A DNA stretch of 64,000 bases from Pseudomonas bohemica (GTDB lineage Bacteria; Pseudomonadota; Gammaproteobacteria; Pseudomonadales; Pseudomonadaceae), in NCBI RefSeq assembly GCF_002934685.1, contig NZ_NKHL01000118.1, positions 62,001-126,000 of the forward strand, given 5' to 3'. A model generated the notes under the pieces. The model saw only the letters and a list, made by a program, of their open reading frames with translations, was not told the origin of the DNA and searched no databases. Position numbers and translations under genes: made by a program. Shown in pieces: positions 1-12,900 of the stretch (position 1 is its first letter; each line of letters starts with the position of its first letter).

Positions 1-167
1 CGTTGCCAGCGGACCGCTTCATGGCTGATATTAGCGCGGCGCAAAAGGGCACACTCAGGCACACAGTTTGACGCTGCACGCTTTGCATAACACCGGGTCT
101 GGACGAAGTCGGCGCGCGCAGCAGCCCGTCGGCCCCGGAAAATAAGCGCTTTGATTCGGACTTTCCC

Positions 168-914
168 ATGGATAGAAACCTCCTCATCACTGGCGGCTCC
201 AGAGGCATTGGTGCTGCCACGGCAGTTCTGGCGGCGTCGCAAGGTTATCGCGTGTGCATCAATTATCTCTCCGACCACGAAGCGGCAGAGCGTGTCTGCG
301 GGCAGATTCGCGAAGCGGGCGGCCACGCCATTGCGATTCAGGCGGACGTCAGCAACGAAGACGAAATCATCCGGCTGTTCTCCCGGGTGGATTCGGAGCT
401 TGGACGTATCAGCGCGCTGGTAAACAATGCCGGTACCGTGGCCGAGACGTCGCGGGTCGAAAACATGTCTGAATTCCGCATGCTCAAGATCATGATGAGC
501 AACGTGGTCGGGCCCATGCTCTGCAGCAAACACGCGTTGCTGCGCATGCTGCCTCGTCATGGTGGGCACGGCGGCAGCATCGTCAATGTGTCTTCGGTGG
601 CGGCGCGTCTGGGGTCACCCGGTGAGTATGTCGACTACGCAGCGTCCAAGGGTGCGCTGGACACCTTCACCATTGGTCTGGCCAAGGAGGTGGCGGGCGA
701 GGGCGTGCGGGTCAATGCGGTGCGTCCGGGTTATATCTTCACCGAGTTTCATGCCTTGAGCGGCGATCCGCAGCGCGTCAGCAAGCTGGAGCCGACCATC
801 CCGATGGGGCGCGGTGGACTGGCCGATGAAGTCGCCGAAGCGATCGTTTGGCTGCTGTCGGACAAGGCATCGTATTCGACCGGGATGTTCGTGGATCTGA
901 GCGGTGGCCGTTAA
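168..914 (+). CDS. SDR-family NAD(P)-dependent oxidoreductase
   Basis: A 248-residue classical short-chain dehydrogenase/reductase, full length for the family. Seen in the protein: the cofactor-binding TGGSRGIG at residues 8-15, NNAG at 86-89, the catalytic Ser143, and the Tyr157-x3-Lys161 pair (YAASK). The C-terminal half has the usual PGYIFTE stretch, and the glycine-rich end (DLSGGR) matches FabG-like enzymes. The substrate cannot be read from sequence; related Pseudomonas proteins are annotated as glucose or sugar dehydrogenases or 3-oxoacyl reductases. No good Shine-Dalgarno precedes the ATG, but the glycine-rich loop starts only 7 residues in, so an internal start is unlikely. It stands alone, convergent with the MocR regulator, with a long hairpin between them. 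Confidence 0.9.
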   Translation: MDRNLLITGGSRGIGAATAVLAASQGYRVCINYLSDHEAAERVCGQIREAGGHAIAIQADVSNEDEIIRLFSRVDSELGRISALVNNAGTVAETSRVENMSEFRMLKIMMSNVVGPMLCSKHALLRMLPRHGGHGGSIVNVSSVAARLGSPGEYVDYAASKGALDTFTIGLAKEVAGEGVRVNAVRPGYIFTEFHALSGDPQRVSKLEPTIPMGRGGLADEVAEAIVWLLSDKASYSTGMFVDLSGGR

Positions 915-922
915 CCCCGCCC

Positions 923-994
923 CTTGTAGCGGCGCGGCTTGCTGGCGGTAGCGTTCTCGCATGCGCTGCCGCCAGCACGCCGGACTGCTACAAG
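923..994. repeat. REP-like long hairpin between convergent genes
   Basis: An imperfect inverted repeat: CTTGTAGC at 923-930 pairs with GCTACAAG at 987-994, and TGCTGGCGG-nAGCG pairs with CGCTgCCGCCAGCA around a central loop near 952-962. It fills the gap between the convergent SDR and MocR genes, so it may act as a bidirectional terminator or be a REP-type palindromic unit. No T-tract follows. Confidence 0.6.
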
Positions 995-1009
995 TGTCCG
1001 CTATCAAGC

Positions 1010-2455
1010 TCAAAGCATTGACCGAATGATCTTGCCCAGGGTGTCCATGGCCCGTTCGTGGATGTCGCTCCACGGGGTGCCGTAGTTCAGGCGGATGCAG
1101 TTTTTGAAGCGTCGAGTCGGGGAGAAGATAGGCCCGGGCGCGATGCTGATGCCTTGGGCCAGGGCGACCTGAAACACCTTCAGCGAATCGATCTGCTCAG
1201 GCAGTTCCACCCACAGGAAATACCCGCCGGACGGATGGCTCACGCGGGTTTGCTGAGGGAAATGGCGCGCCACGGCGCCAAGCATCGCGCGCAGCTGGTC
1301 TTCCAGGCTGATCCGCAGTTTGCGCAAATGTCGGTCGTAGCCGCCGTGCTGCAGGTAATCGGCGATCGCCGCCTGGGCGGGCATCGACGCGCACAGCGAG
1401 GTCATCAGCTTCAACCGCTCGACCTTCTGTGCATAACGCCCGGCCGCGACCCAGCCGACGCGGTAACCAGGTGCCAGGCTCTTGGCAAACGAGCCGCAAT
1501 GCAACACCAGCCCCTCGGTATCGAACGCCTTGGCCGGTTTCGGTGCGTGCTGCCCGTAATACAGCTCGGCGTAGACGTCGTCCTCGATCAGCGGCACCTC
1601 GTGTCTGCGTAACAATTCCACCAGTTCGCGCTTACGCGATTCGGCAACTGTCGCCCCAGTGGGGTTCTGAAAGCTGGTCATGCTCCAGCAGGCCTTGATC
1701 GGGTAACGCTCCAGGGTCTGTTCGAGCACGCCCAGATCGATGCCGGTCTGCGGATGAACCGGAATCTCCACCGCCTTGAGTTTCAGACGTTCCAGCACCT
1801 GCAGGCAGGCATAGAACGCAGGCGCCTCAATGGCCACCAGATCACCGGGTTCGGTCACGGCCTGCAGGCACAGGTTCAGGGCCTCCAGCGCGCCATTGGT
1901 GATCAGCAGTTCTTCGGTGGGCAGCATTTGCCCGGCCACCATGTAGCGCAGGGCGATTTGCCGGCGTAGCACCGGATTGCCCGGCGACAGGTCGCTGACC
2001 ACCATGCGAGGGTCCATGTCCCGCGTCGCGCTGGCCAGTGAACGCGCCAGTCGTTGTAGAGGGAAAAGCCCCGCGCTGGGGAATGCCGAGCCGAACGGCA
2101 CGGTGTTGGGGTCCTTGATTGATTCGAGCACCGAGAACACCAGCTCGCTGACATCCACTTCGGTGGATTCGCTGACCTGGAGGTCCGGCGGCGATTCCGT
2201 CAGCGACGAGGCGTCCAGACGTCGGGCAGCGAAGGTCTCGTTGATCAGGCTGTCATTGACGAAATAGCCCGAGCGCGGCCGGGCGCGAATCAAACCGCGG
2301 CGCTCCAGCAGGTAGTACGCCTGAAACACCGTGGAAGGGCTGATGCCGTGGGTCTGGCTGGCATAGCGCACCGACGGCACACGTTGACCGGCCGCCAGCA
2401 CGCCGGAGCGGATCAGCTCGGCGATGTCGTCAGCAAACTTTTCATAACGCTTCAT
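1010..2455 (-). CDS. MocR-type transcriptional regulator (GntR wHTH fused to aminotransferase fold)
   Basis: A 481-residue fusion typical of MocR/PdxR regulators. Residues 1-70 form a GntR-type winged helix (GQRVPSVRYASQTHGISPST, then LERRGLIRARPRSGYFV). From about residue 110 to the end it has a fold-type I aminotransferase domain: NPTG near 265, EDDVYAEL near 291-298, and the PLP-binding lysine at 325 in SFAKSLAPGYRVGW. In this family PLP works as a sensing ligand rather than for catalysis. Family members usually regulate a nearby, often divergent, gene. No divergent partner is adjacent here: the gene upstream runs the same way 142 bases off. The effector is unknown. Confidence 0.92.
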   Translation of the reverse strand: MKRYEKFADDIAELIRSGVLAAGQRVPSVRYASQTHGISPSTVFQAYYLLERRGLIRARPRSGYFVNDSLINETFAARRLDASSLTESPPDLQVSESTEVDVSELVFSVLESIKDPNTVPFGSAFPSAGLFPLQRLARSLASATRDMDPRMVVSDLSPGNPVLRRQIALRYMVAGQMLPTEELLITNGALEALNLCLQAVTEPGDLVAIEAPAFYACLQVLERLKLKAVEIPVHPQTGIDLGVLEQTLERYPIKACWSMTSFQNPTGATVAESRKRELVELLRRHEVPLIEDDVYAELYYGQHAPKPAKAFDTEGLVLHCGSFAKSLAPGYRVGWVAAGRYAQKVERLKLMTSLCASMPAQAAIADYLQHGGYDRHLRKLRISLEDQLRAMLGAVARHFPQQTRVSHPSGGYFLWVELPEQIDSLKVFQVALAQGISIAPGPIFSPTRRFKNCIRLNYGTPWSDIHERAMDTLGKIIRSML

Positions 2456-2597
2456 GCAGAGCTCGCAGCTGTACTGTTGAAGATCCGGCGCAGCGCCAGA
2501 AGGTATCTGGAGTGGCCGAACTATGCGCGCCGGCGTGTTTTCAGTACAGATGCAGTTTTTCGGATAAACAGCGGATCAGGTGGGCGGCTACAGGGAT

Positions 2598-2846
2598 TTA
2601 GATGATCGGCGAATCCTCACCTGACTCGACACCCACGGTGTGATGCCTCAGATCCCTGGCTTTGTACACTGTCAGCGCGTCGGCCTCGGCTTCAGTGATG
2701 GGCACGCTGTGGCCACCGATCAACGCTTCGGACATATGAGTGATGTCATTGGTCCTGATGTCCACATCTGCCACCGCGCTGTTGTATGAGACGCCGTCCA
2801 CCACGGCGGTGCAGTGCTTGTTGTCGCTATCGAATTCCAGAGGCAT
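2598..2846 (-). CDS. DUF3203-like small protein
   Basis: An 82-residue acidic protein beginning MPLEFDSDNKHCTAVV. The open frame extends far upstream, but I place the start at 2846 because a clean AAGGAG lies 7 bases before this ATG and the upstream extension is cysteine- and proline-rich with no family look. It resembles the short Pseudomonas-restricted DUF3203 proteins in length and in the ITEAEADALxxxxARDxR stretch, whose function is unknown. I see no signal peptide or membrane segment. The family name is from memory of sequence character and is only moderately certain; that this is a coding gene is better supported. Confidence 0.7.
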   Translation of the reverse strand: MPLEFDSDNKHCTAVVDGVSYNSAVADVDIRTNDITHMSEALIGGHSVPITEAEADALTVYKARDLRHHTVGVESGEDSPII

Positions 2847-3035
2847 GGTCGTACTCCTTGACGGGTATATAAGAATGCGACTGCAGACCGGATCCATTGT
2901 TTCCGCCGTCTGACGCAAGACATTCGAGTTGCGCTGCGTGACGCAAGCCAGCCATGTGGCTTTCGCCGGAGCAGCACTCCCGCCGACCGCAGCGGTCCAT
3001 TGCTCAACGCATCTCTTGCAAGGAAAGAATGGCTC

Positions 3036-3581
3036 ATGAACGCATGGTGGCAAGAAGTCGTCGATACGCTGGGTTCGGAGTTCTCTGACATCACCGATGC
3101 GTCCCAATTGACCCGGGTCACTGTACGACTGGTGATCGCAGCCCTGTTGGGCGGCATTCTCGGTTTCGAGCGCGAACACAAAGGCAAGGCCGCTGGCGTG
3201 CGCACGCACATGCTGGTGTGCATGGGCGCTGCCCTATTCGTGCTGGTGCCACGTCTGGCGGGCGCTGACGATGCGGCGCTGAGCAGGGTGGTGCAGGGGA
3301 TTGTTGCCGGGATCGGCTTTCTCGGCGCAGGCACTATTCTCAAGGGCGACAAACTCAACACCCAACAGGTCAAGGGCCTGACCACGGCAGCGGGTTTATG
3401 GATGACCGCGGCCATCGGCATTGCAGCAGGCATGGGACGTGAAGCGACCGCGGTGCTGAGTACGGTGTTGGCTTTGGGCATCTTCAGCCTGATGCCGATG
3501 ATCGTGGAACGTTTCGATCCACCGCACAGCAAGGCAAACGATCCGGGAGGCGAGACTGGCGCAGATTCGCACCAACCCTGA
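3036..3581 (+). CDS. MgtC/SapB-family inner-membrane protein
   Basis: A 181-residue membrane protein of the MgtC/SapB family. It has about four hydrophobic segments and the family signature LGGILGFEREHKGKAAGVRTHMLV near residues 39-62, followed by GIVAGIGFLGAGTILK and KGLTTAAGLWMTAAIGIAAG. MgtC proteins support growth at low magnesium and modulate ATP synthase or virulence in some pathogens; the role of this paralogue is not evident. The start at 3036 has AAGGAAAG 9 bases upstream; a longer frame starting at 3000 lacks a site. The TGA stop lies inside a 9-bp hairpin stem (3576-3602). It is divergent from the DUF3203-like gene. Confidence 0.88.
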   Translation: MNAWWQEVVDTLGSEFSDITDASQLTRVTVRLVIAALLGGILGFEREHKGKAAGVRTHMLVCMGAALFVLVPRLAGADDAALSRVVQGIVAGIGFLGAGTILKGDKLNTQQVKGLTTAAGLWMTAAIGIAAGMGREATAVLSTVLALGIFSLMPMIVERFDPPHSKANDPGGETGADSHQP

Positions 3582-3602
3582 GCACGCTTTCCATGCTCAG
3601 GG
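3576..3602 (+). terminator. Hairpin overlapping the mgtC-like stop codon
   Basis: CCCTGAGCA (3576-3584) and TGCTCAGGG (3594-3602) form a perfect 9-bp stem with a 9-base loop. The TGA stop at 3579-3581 is inside the left arm. Only a short mixed T stretch follows, so termination strength is uncertain. Confidence 0.5.
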
Positions 3603-3645
3603 CTGTTTGGGGCTATCGCGAAAAATCCTCGGCCAACAGTTCACA

Positions 3646-3804
3646 TCACAACACTTCAGGCGGCGCCTCACTGGGAGGATCGTCCTTGGTCGGCTCGATT
3701 ACCGGCGGCATGATGGGAGACGGCGGCTCTTCGGGTTTGGGCACGGGCAGCTGCGGTTCGTCGATGTTCGGATCGGGCGTTTCTGCTGGAACGGGAATGG
3801 TCAT
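3646..3804 (-). CDS. Proline-rich 52-residue protein
   Basis: A micro-protein starting MTIPVPAETPDPNIDEP. About a third of its residues are proline and it is very acidic (many Glu and Asp), with repeated P-x-P and EEPP patterns and no hydrophobic segment. The start at 3804 is chosen because GAAGGAGG sits 9 bases upstream, one of the best ribosome sites in the window. The longer open frame reaching 4014 has no such site. Similar small proline-rich hypotheticals occur in Pseudomonas, but I know no function. The composition suggests an intrinsically disordered protein. Confidence 0.7.
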   Translation of the reverse strand: MTIPVPAETPDPNIDEPQLPVPKPEEPPSPIMPPVIEPTKDDPPSEAPPEVL

Positions 3805-4148
3805 TGCTACACCCTCCTTCAGCGCAGGTTGCAAGAGGCAGTAGTGCCGGTTTTCAACGCGCTCGCAGCCTTCGACAGCGCGTCGGTTTGAATGATTCAG
3901 CGCATTTTTCCGGTGATTTGTGATCCTGCAACCAAGCGGGCAACGGATCGCTTTGTTGCATTGCAAGCTCTTTGAACTTTTCCCTGAAGCTGGCGTTCGG
4001 AACCTATGCGGCAATAACCGGTAGCTGGTGGCTCGACCCCTGTTGTCTGGACATTGCCAGCCCGCTGCTTATGGATGAAACGTCGACTCAACGGACTATT
4101 ACGGACTTGCTACAAGGAGCGTCCCTGGGGCGTGAGGAGTGATGCTCG

Positions 4149-6185
4149 ATGAATGTGACTGCTGATCAGCCATACGGCCCGGATTCCCTGGCCACTGATG
4201 TTCCACACCCAACCCAGCCCATATCCCTGACCCAGGCCTTGCAGTTGCCGCGCATTGTCATAGAAGACACGTCGCCTGTGATTGACTCCGGGCAGCTGGC
4301 GGCCAAGGCGATCATCGGCCAGCCAGTGACGGTCACCAGCAAGGTGTTCGCCGATGGTCACGACAAGATGTCGGTGCACATTCGCTACCGCGCTGCCGAT
4401 GAACAGGACTGGCACGCGGCGCCGATGCGCGAGCTGGGCAACGACAGTTGGGTCGGCGAGTTCACCCCGACCTCGGTGAGCCGCTATCTGTTTCGTCTCG
4501 AGGCCTGGATCGATCAGTTCGCCAGCTACCGGTACGAACTGGAGAAGAAGTACGCAGCCGGTGTCGCCATCGATCTGGAACTCGAAGAAGGGCGTCTGCA
4601 TTTGCTCCATGCTTCCGAACGCAGCCAGCACGAGCTCAAGGGCCAGCTCGACAGCCTACTGTCGCGCCTGGGCGAGAACACCGAGCAAGAGGCGCAGGTC
4701 GCCTTGCTGTTGCACAGCGAGACAGCCGCGGTCATGGCCAAGGCCGACAATCACGCCTTTCTGAGCCGCAGCCTTGAATTTCCGCTGGATGTCGAGCGCG
4801 AGCTCGCGCAGTTTGCCAGCTGGTACGAGCTGTTCCCGCGTTCGATTACCGACGACAAGAGCCGCCACGGCACCTTCAACGATGTACATAGCCGCTTGCC
4901 GATGATTCGCGACATGGGCTTCGACGTGCTGTATTTCCCGCCGATTCACCCCATTGGCCGTGCCCACCGCAAAGGCCCGAATAACTCACTGAAGGCCGGT
5001 CCCGACGATCCGGGGAGCCCTTATGCCATCGGCAGCGCCGAAGGGGGGCATGACGCGATCCACCCCCAGCTCGGCACCCGCGAAGACTTCCGCAAACTGG
5101 TCGCGGCGGCGGCTGAGCATGGCCTGGAGATCGCCCTGGACTTTGCGATCCAATGCTCGCAGGATCACCTGTGGCTCAAGGAGCATCCGGGCTGGTTCTC
5201 CTGGCGTCCGGACGGCACTATCCGTTACGCGGAAAACCCGCCGAAGAAATACCAGGACATCGTCAACGTCGATTTCTATGCGCCCGACGCCGTCCCCAGC
5301 CTATGGCTGGAGCTGCGCGATGTGGTACTGGGCTGGGTCGAGGAGGGCGTGAAGATTTTCCGCGTCGACAACCCCCACACCAAGCCATTGCCGTTCTGGC
5401 AGTGGATGATCGCTGACGTCCGCGCGCAGCACCCTGAGGTAATGTTCCTGGCGGAAGCCTTCACCAAGCCGGCGATGATGGCGCGTCTGGGCAAGGTCGG
5501 TTATTCCCAGAGCTACACGTACTTCACCTGGCGCAACACCAAGGCCGAGCTGAGCGAGTACTTCACTGAGCTCAACGAGTCGCCGTGGCGCGAATGCTAC
5601 CGGCCGAACTTCTTCGTCAACACGCCGGACATCAACCCGTACTTCCTCCACGACTCGGGCCGTCCGGGTTTTCTGATTCGCGCGGCGCTGGCGACCATGG
5701 GCTCCGGCCTGTGGGGCATGTACTCGGGTTTCGAACTCTGTGAATCGGCGGCTGTGCCGGGCAAAGAGGAATACCTGGACTCGGAGAAATACGAGATCCG
5801 TCCTCGGGACTACACCGCACCGGGCAACATCATTGCCGAGATCGCCCAGCTCAACCGCATCCGTCGTCAGAACCCGGCGCTGCAGACTCATCTGGGCCTG
5901 CGCATCTATAACGTCTGGAACGACAACATTCTGTACTTCGGCAAGCGCAGCGCCGATGGCAGCAACTTCATCCTGATCGCGGTCAGCCTCGACCCACGTA
6001 ACCCGCAGGAAGCGAATTTCGAGCTGCCGCTGTGGGAAATGGGTCTGCCTGACGATGCCGCGACATTGGGCGAAGATTTGATGACCGGTCACAGCTGGAC
6101 CTGGTACGGCAAGACGCAGTTCATGCGCATCGACCCCTCCTACCAACCGTTCGGCATCTGGCGCATCAAGGCCACAAACCAATAA
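4149..6185 (+). CDS. glgE: Alpha-1,4-glucan:maltose-1-phosphate maltosyltransferase GlgE
   Basis: A 678-residue GH13 enzyme that transfers maltosyl units from maltose 1-phosphate to a growing alpha-1,4-glucan in the cytoplasm. An N-terminal beta-sandwich (about 40-130) precedes a helical insert and the (beta/alpha)8 domain. Catalytic residues are readable: nucleophile Asp407 in FRVDNPHTKP, acid/base Glu436 in FLAEAF, and Asp494 in NTPDINP. The FRVDNPHTKP signature separates GlgE from ordinary amylases. The start has a GAGGAG-type site just upstream. It heads a tight operon with the treS-maltokinase fusion, whose ATG is 16 bases after this stop, and glgB: the GlgE pathway from trehalose to glucan. 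Confidence 0.97.
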   Translation: MNVTADQPYGPDSLATDVPHPTQPISLTQALQLPRIVIEDTSPVIDSGQLAAKAIIGQPVTVTSKVFADGHDKMSVHIRYRAADEQDWHAAPMRELGNDSWVGEFTPTSVSRYLFRLEAWIDQFASYRYELEKKYAAGVAIDLELEEGRLHLLHASERSQHELKGQLDSLLSRLGENTEQEAQVALLLHSETAAVMAKADNHAFLSRSLEFPLDVERELAQFASWYELFPRSITDDKSRHGTFNDVHSRLPMIRDMGFDVLYFPPIHPIGRAHRKGPNNSLKAGPDDPGSPYAIGSAEGGHDAIHPQLGTREDFRKLVAAAAEHGLEIALDFAIQCSQDHLWLKEHPGWFSWRPDGTIRYAENPPKKYQDIVNVDFYAPDAVPSLWLELRDVVLGWVEEGVKIFRVDNPHTKPLPFWQWMIADVRAQHPEVMFLAEAFTKPAMMARLGKVGYSQSYTYFTWRNTKAELSEYFTELNESPWRECYRPNFFVNTPDINPYFLHDSGRPGFLIRAALATMGSGLWGMYSGFELCESAAVPGKEEYLDSEKYEIRPRDYTAPGNIIAEIAQLNRIRRQNPALQTHLGLRIYNVWNDNILYFGKRSADGSNFILIAVSLDPRNPQEANFELPLWEMGLPDDAATLGEDLMTGHSWTWYGKTQFMRIDPSYQPFGIWRIKATNQ

Positions 6186-6201
6186 TTAAAAGGAAGTGGT
6201 C

Positions 6202-9522
<3,321 letters not shown>

Positions 9523-9524
9523 AA

Positions 9525-11759
9525 ATGAGTGCGTCTGACCAATTCGGCAAAGGCAACCACCAGTTGTTGCCTGGCGCCAGCGATATCGACGCGTTGATCC
9601 GCGCCGAACATCGTGACCCGTTCTCCATGCTCGGCCCCCATAGCGATGGCCAGGATGGCCAGGTGATCCGCGCCTACCTGCCCAATGCCCTGGGTGTGCG
9701 CGTGCTGTCTCGCGATGGCGAGCGTGACCTGGGCGAGCTGAGCATGACCGACAAACCCGGCTTCTTTGCCGGGCATTTCCCGGTTCGCGAACCCTATCTG
9801 CTGAAGATCCAGTGGGCCACCGGTGAACAAATCACCGAAGACCCCTACAGCTTCGGCCAGCAATTGGGCGAGATGGATCTATACCTGTTCGCCGAAGGCA
9901 ATCACCGCGATTTGAGTGCTGCCCTGGGTGCACAGGTGAAGACTGTGGACGGCGTCGACGGCGTGCGCTTCTCGGTATGGGCACCCAATGCCCGCCGGGT
10001 TTCGGTGGTCGGCGACTTCAACAGTTGGGACGGCCGCCGCCACCCGATGCGCGTGCGTTATCCGTCCGGGGTGTGGGAGATCTTCATCCCGCGGCTGGCA
10101 CCGGGCGAGGCGTACAAGTACGAAATTCTCGGTCAGCACGGCATCCTGCCGCTGAAGGCTGACCCGATGGCGCTCGCCACGCAGCTGCCGCCGGATACCG
10201 CGTCCAAAGTCGCCAAGCCGTTGACCTTCCAGTGGCAGGACAACGAATGGATGCAGTCGCGCGGTGAAAAGCACGACATCCATAAGCCGCTGTCGATCTA
10301 CGAGCTGCATGCCGGCTCCTGGCAGTGGCATCACGGCGGCGAGGATGAGCCGGATCGCCCGTATAGCTGGCATGAGCTGGCCGACAAGCTGATTCCGTAC
10401 ATCAAGGACCTGGGCTTCACGCACATCGAGCTGATGCCGATCATGGAGCACCCCTTCGGTGGCTCATGGGGCTATCAACTGCTGTCGCAATTCGCCCCGA
10501 GTGCCCGCTACGGCACCCCGGAAGACTTCGCGGCCTTCGTTGATTCCTGTCACCGCGCCGATATCGGCGTGATCCTCGACTGGGTGCCGGCGCATTTCCC
10601 GACGGATACCCATGGTCTGGCGCAATTCGACGGCACTGCGCTGTACGAGTACGGCAACCCGCAGGAAGGTTTTCACCAGGACTGGGACACGCTGATCTAT
10701 AACCTGGGCCGTACGGAGGTCCACGGTTTCATGATCGCTTCCGGTCTGCACTGGCTGAAGAACTTCCACGTCGATGGCCTGCGCGTGGATGCCGTGGCCT
10801 CGATGCTGTATCGCGACTATTCGCGTAAAGCCGGGGAGTGGGTGCCCAACCGCTACGGCGGACGGGAGAACCTTGAAGCCATCGACTTTTTGCGCCACCT
10901 CAATGACGTGGTCGCCCTGGAGGTGCCGGGTGCACTGGTGATCGCCGAGGAATCGACCTCTTGGCCGGGCGTCACGCAGCCCACCCAGCAGGGCGGCCTC
11001 GGCTTCTCGTACAAATGGAACATGGGCTGGATGCATGACACGCTGCATTACGTGGAGCAGGACCCGATCCATCGTCAGCATCACCATAACGAGCTCAGTT
11101 TCGGGCTGGTGTATGCGTGGTCCGAGCGTTTCATCCTGCCGATTTCCCACGATGAAGTGGTACACGGCAAGCATTCGCTGATCGACAAGATGCCGGGTGA
11201 TCGCTGGCAGAAATTCGCCAACCTGAGGGCGTATCTGACCTTCATGTGGACGCATCCGGGCAAGAAGTTGCTGTTCATGGGGTGCGAATTCGGCCAGTGG
11301 CGCGAGTGGAATCACGACACCGAACTGGACTGGCATTTCCTGCAGTACGCCGAACACAAGGGCGTACACACGTTGGTAAGTGATCTGAACCGGCTATACC
11401 GCGGAGAAAAAGCGTTGCACGAACAGGATTGCCAACCGCAGGGTTTCCAGTGGGTAATTGGCGACGATGCCGGCAACAGCGTTTATGCCTATCTGCGCTG
11501 GAGCAAGGAGGGCGAGCCGCTGCTGGTGGTCGCTAACCTCACACCAGTGCCGCGTCAGCACTATCGTGTCGGCGTACCGTTCGGCGGCAAATGGGCCGAG
11601 GTGCTCAACTCTGACGCTGAAGTGTATGCCGGGTCCAATTTCGGCAATGGCGGCGGTGTCGTGGCCGAAGACATCAAGACCCACGGGCAGGCGGTATCGC
11701 TGTCGCTGAACCTTCCGCCTTTGGGAGTGGTGATTCTCAAGCCGTCAGGAGATCGGTAA
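9525..11759 (+). CDS. glgB: 1,4-alpha-glucan branching enzyme GlgB
   Basis: A 744-residue GH13 branching enzyme that creates alpha-1,6 branches in glucan. It has an N-terminal region with DPFSMLGPH, a CBM48 beta-sandwich near 105-210 (FSVWAPNARRVSVVGDFNSWDGR), and a barrel with the nucleophile Asp422 in GLRVDAVASML and the acid/base Glu in AEESTSWPGVT near 475. Two in-frame starts exist. ATG 9519 overlaps the treS stop (ATGA) but leaves no room for the GGAG at 9514-9517; ATG 9525 gives a 7-base spacing and is preferred. Translational coupling with treS is likely. It completes the GlgE pathway by branching the GlgE product. Confidence 0.96.
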   Translation: MSASDQFGKGNHQLLPGASDIDALIRAEHRDPFSMLGPHSDGQDGQVIRAYLPNALGVRVLSRDGERDLGELSMTDKPGFFAGHFPVREPYLLKIQWATGEQITEDPYSFGQQLGEMDLYLFAEGNHRDLSAALGAQVKTVDGVDGVRFSVWAPNARRVSVVGDFNSWDGRRHPMRVRYPSGVWEIFIPRLAPGEAYKYEILGQHGILPLKADPMALATQLPPDTASKVAKPLTFQWQDNEWMQSRGEKHDIHKPLSIYELHAGSWQWHHGGEDEPDRPYSWHELADKLIPYIKDLGFTHIELMPIMEHPFGGSWGYQLLSQFAPSARYGTPEDFAAFVDSCHRADIGVILDWVPAHFPTDTHGLAQFDGTALYEYGNPQEGFHQDWDTLIYNLGRTEVHGFMIASGLHWLKNFHVDGLRVDAVASMLYRDYSRKAGEWVPNRYGGRENLEAIDFLRHLNDVVALEVPGALVIAEESTSWPGVTQPTQQGGLGFSYKWNMGWMHDTLHYVEQDPIHRQHHHNELSFGLVYAWSERFILPISHDEVVHGKHSLIDKMPGDRWQKFANLRAYLTFMWTHPGKKLLFMGCEFGQWREWNHDTELDWHFLQYAEHKGVHTLVSDLNRLYRGEKALHEQDCQPQGFQWVIGDDAGNSVYAYLRWSKEGEPLLVVANLTPVPRQHYRVGVPFGGKWAEVLNSDAEVYAGSNFGNGGGVVAEDIKTHGQAVSLSLNLPPLGVVILKPSGDR

Positions 11760-12219
11760 TCCCACGTCGCTTATAGGTCGATTGAAAGACATCGGCCTGT
11801 AGCAGACGTCGAGATTAGGACGGTATGGGCCGCATGCGGTGGTTGGGTCAATTACGGCGTCCGCGCGTGACCCAACGCATTCGTCCGCAAGCTGGCCCGT
11901 ACAGTCGAGCTGGGTCTGTCGCTGATCAACCGCATACCCGCCCGCCTCATCATCCTTTCTGATCACCCGCCCTTCACCAGACGAACGTCATCTTCCTGTA
12001 GTGAACCTGACACCATTTGAGCTGTCTGTTGACCACTGCGCGCATGGTGCTCCGGGTCACGAGGCCCCGGTGTGTTCAGGCTTCCGTTCTGTTGCTGGCC
12101 CGCGCGCCGTTGCCTATTCCATGCAGTTGCAGCGCTTTACTCGTCGCTGCCGACAAGGCTTGCTCATTGCATGCGGCCCGTCCATCCGGCCTTTCTTTTT
12201 ATTTTGTCGAAGATTCCTC
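11760..12219. other. Intergenic stretch after glgB with one hairpin
   Basis: No convincing gene was found in these 460 bases. The only structure noticed is an inverted repeat, GTTGGGTCA (11842-11850) with TGACCCAAC (11868-11876), and a GC-rich 17-base loop. It lies about 80 bases past the glgB stop and could be a weak transcript end. The promoter of the SH3-domain gene should lie in the right half, but I could not pick one with confidence. Confidence 0.4.
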
Positions 12220-12900
12220 ATGTCTCTATCTCGCCCAGTTTCAATTTCCACCTCCCATTCCTCCCAGCTGCCGGGCGCTCGACGCCGTTTGCTCAGTGCC
12301 GGCCTGCTGGGAACGCTGTTGGCCGTTGGCGCCTCGGGTCAGGCCCAGGCCGAAAGCAAGGACCGTTGGGTCAGCGACACCTTGAGTACCTATGTACGCA
12401 GCGGTCCGACCGATGGGTATCGCATCGTCGGCACACTCAAATCCGGGCAGAAAGTCGAGCTGCTCAACACCCAGGGTGATTACAGCCAGGTGCGTGGCAG
12501 CGCCGGTGATAGCGTGTGGATTCCGTCCAACGACCTGCAGCAAGTCCCCGGTCAGACCGAACGCCTTCCGCAACTGACGCAACAGGTCGCCGACCTCAGC
12601 GGGCAACTGAAGACGATTGACGACGACTGGAAAACCAAGGTCCAGGGCATGCAGGAAACCCTCGACTCCCGCAAGAAACTGGTGGACGAGTTGGAAGCTC
12701 GCACCAAGGACCTCAACGCCCAGTTGACCGACGCGCAATCGGAATTGCGTTCGACCCAGGCCAAGCTGGGTGACGAGAACAATCAGGTGCTGATGCGTTA
12801 CATGGTTTACGGCGGCAGCATTGCCGGTGCTGGCTTGCTGGTGGGCCTGATCCTCCCGGCGCTGACTCGCGGTCGCAAGCGCAATGATCGGTGGTTCTGA
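12220..12900 (+). CDS. TIGR04211-type SH3-domain envelope protein
   Basis: A 226-residue exported protein of the YgiM-like SH3 group. A signal peptide is visible (residues about 22-47, RRRLLSAGLLGTLLAVGASGQAQA). It is followed by a bacterial SH3 domain at about 52-110 (STYVRSGPTDGYRIVGTLKSG, VWIPSNDLQQ), a long helical, coiled-coil-prone segment (about 115-190), and one C-terminal transmembrane helix (IAGAGLLVGLILPAL) with a basic cytoplasmic tail (TRGRKRNDR). So it is anchored in the inner membrane with the SH3 and coil in the periplasm. The open frame extends upstream to 12001, but the start at 12220 places the signal peptide correctly. Function unknown; a role in cell-wall sensing is only inferred. 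Confidence 0.85.
   Translation: MSLSRPVSISTSHSSQLPGARRRLLSAGLLGTLLAVGASGQAQAESKDRWVSDTLSTYVRSGPTDGYRIVGTLKSGQKVELLNTQGDYSQVRGSAGDSVWIPSNDLQQVPGQTERLPQLTQQVADLSGQLKTIDDDWKTKVQGMQETLDSRKKLVDELEARTKDLNAQLTDAQSELRSTQAKLGDENNQVLMRYMVYGGSIAGAGLLVGLILPALTRGRKRNDRWF

Noticed and set aside
3593..3844. A plus-strand Gly/Ser-rich open frame opposite the proline-rich micro-protein
   Set aside because: Its Gly/Ser repeats are simply the complement of proline codons. The minus-strand frame has a much better ribosome site.
12001..12219. N-terminal extension of the SH3-domain protein to 12001
   Set aside because: The extension would bury the signal peptide. The ATG at 12220 places it normally.
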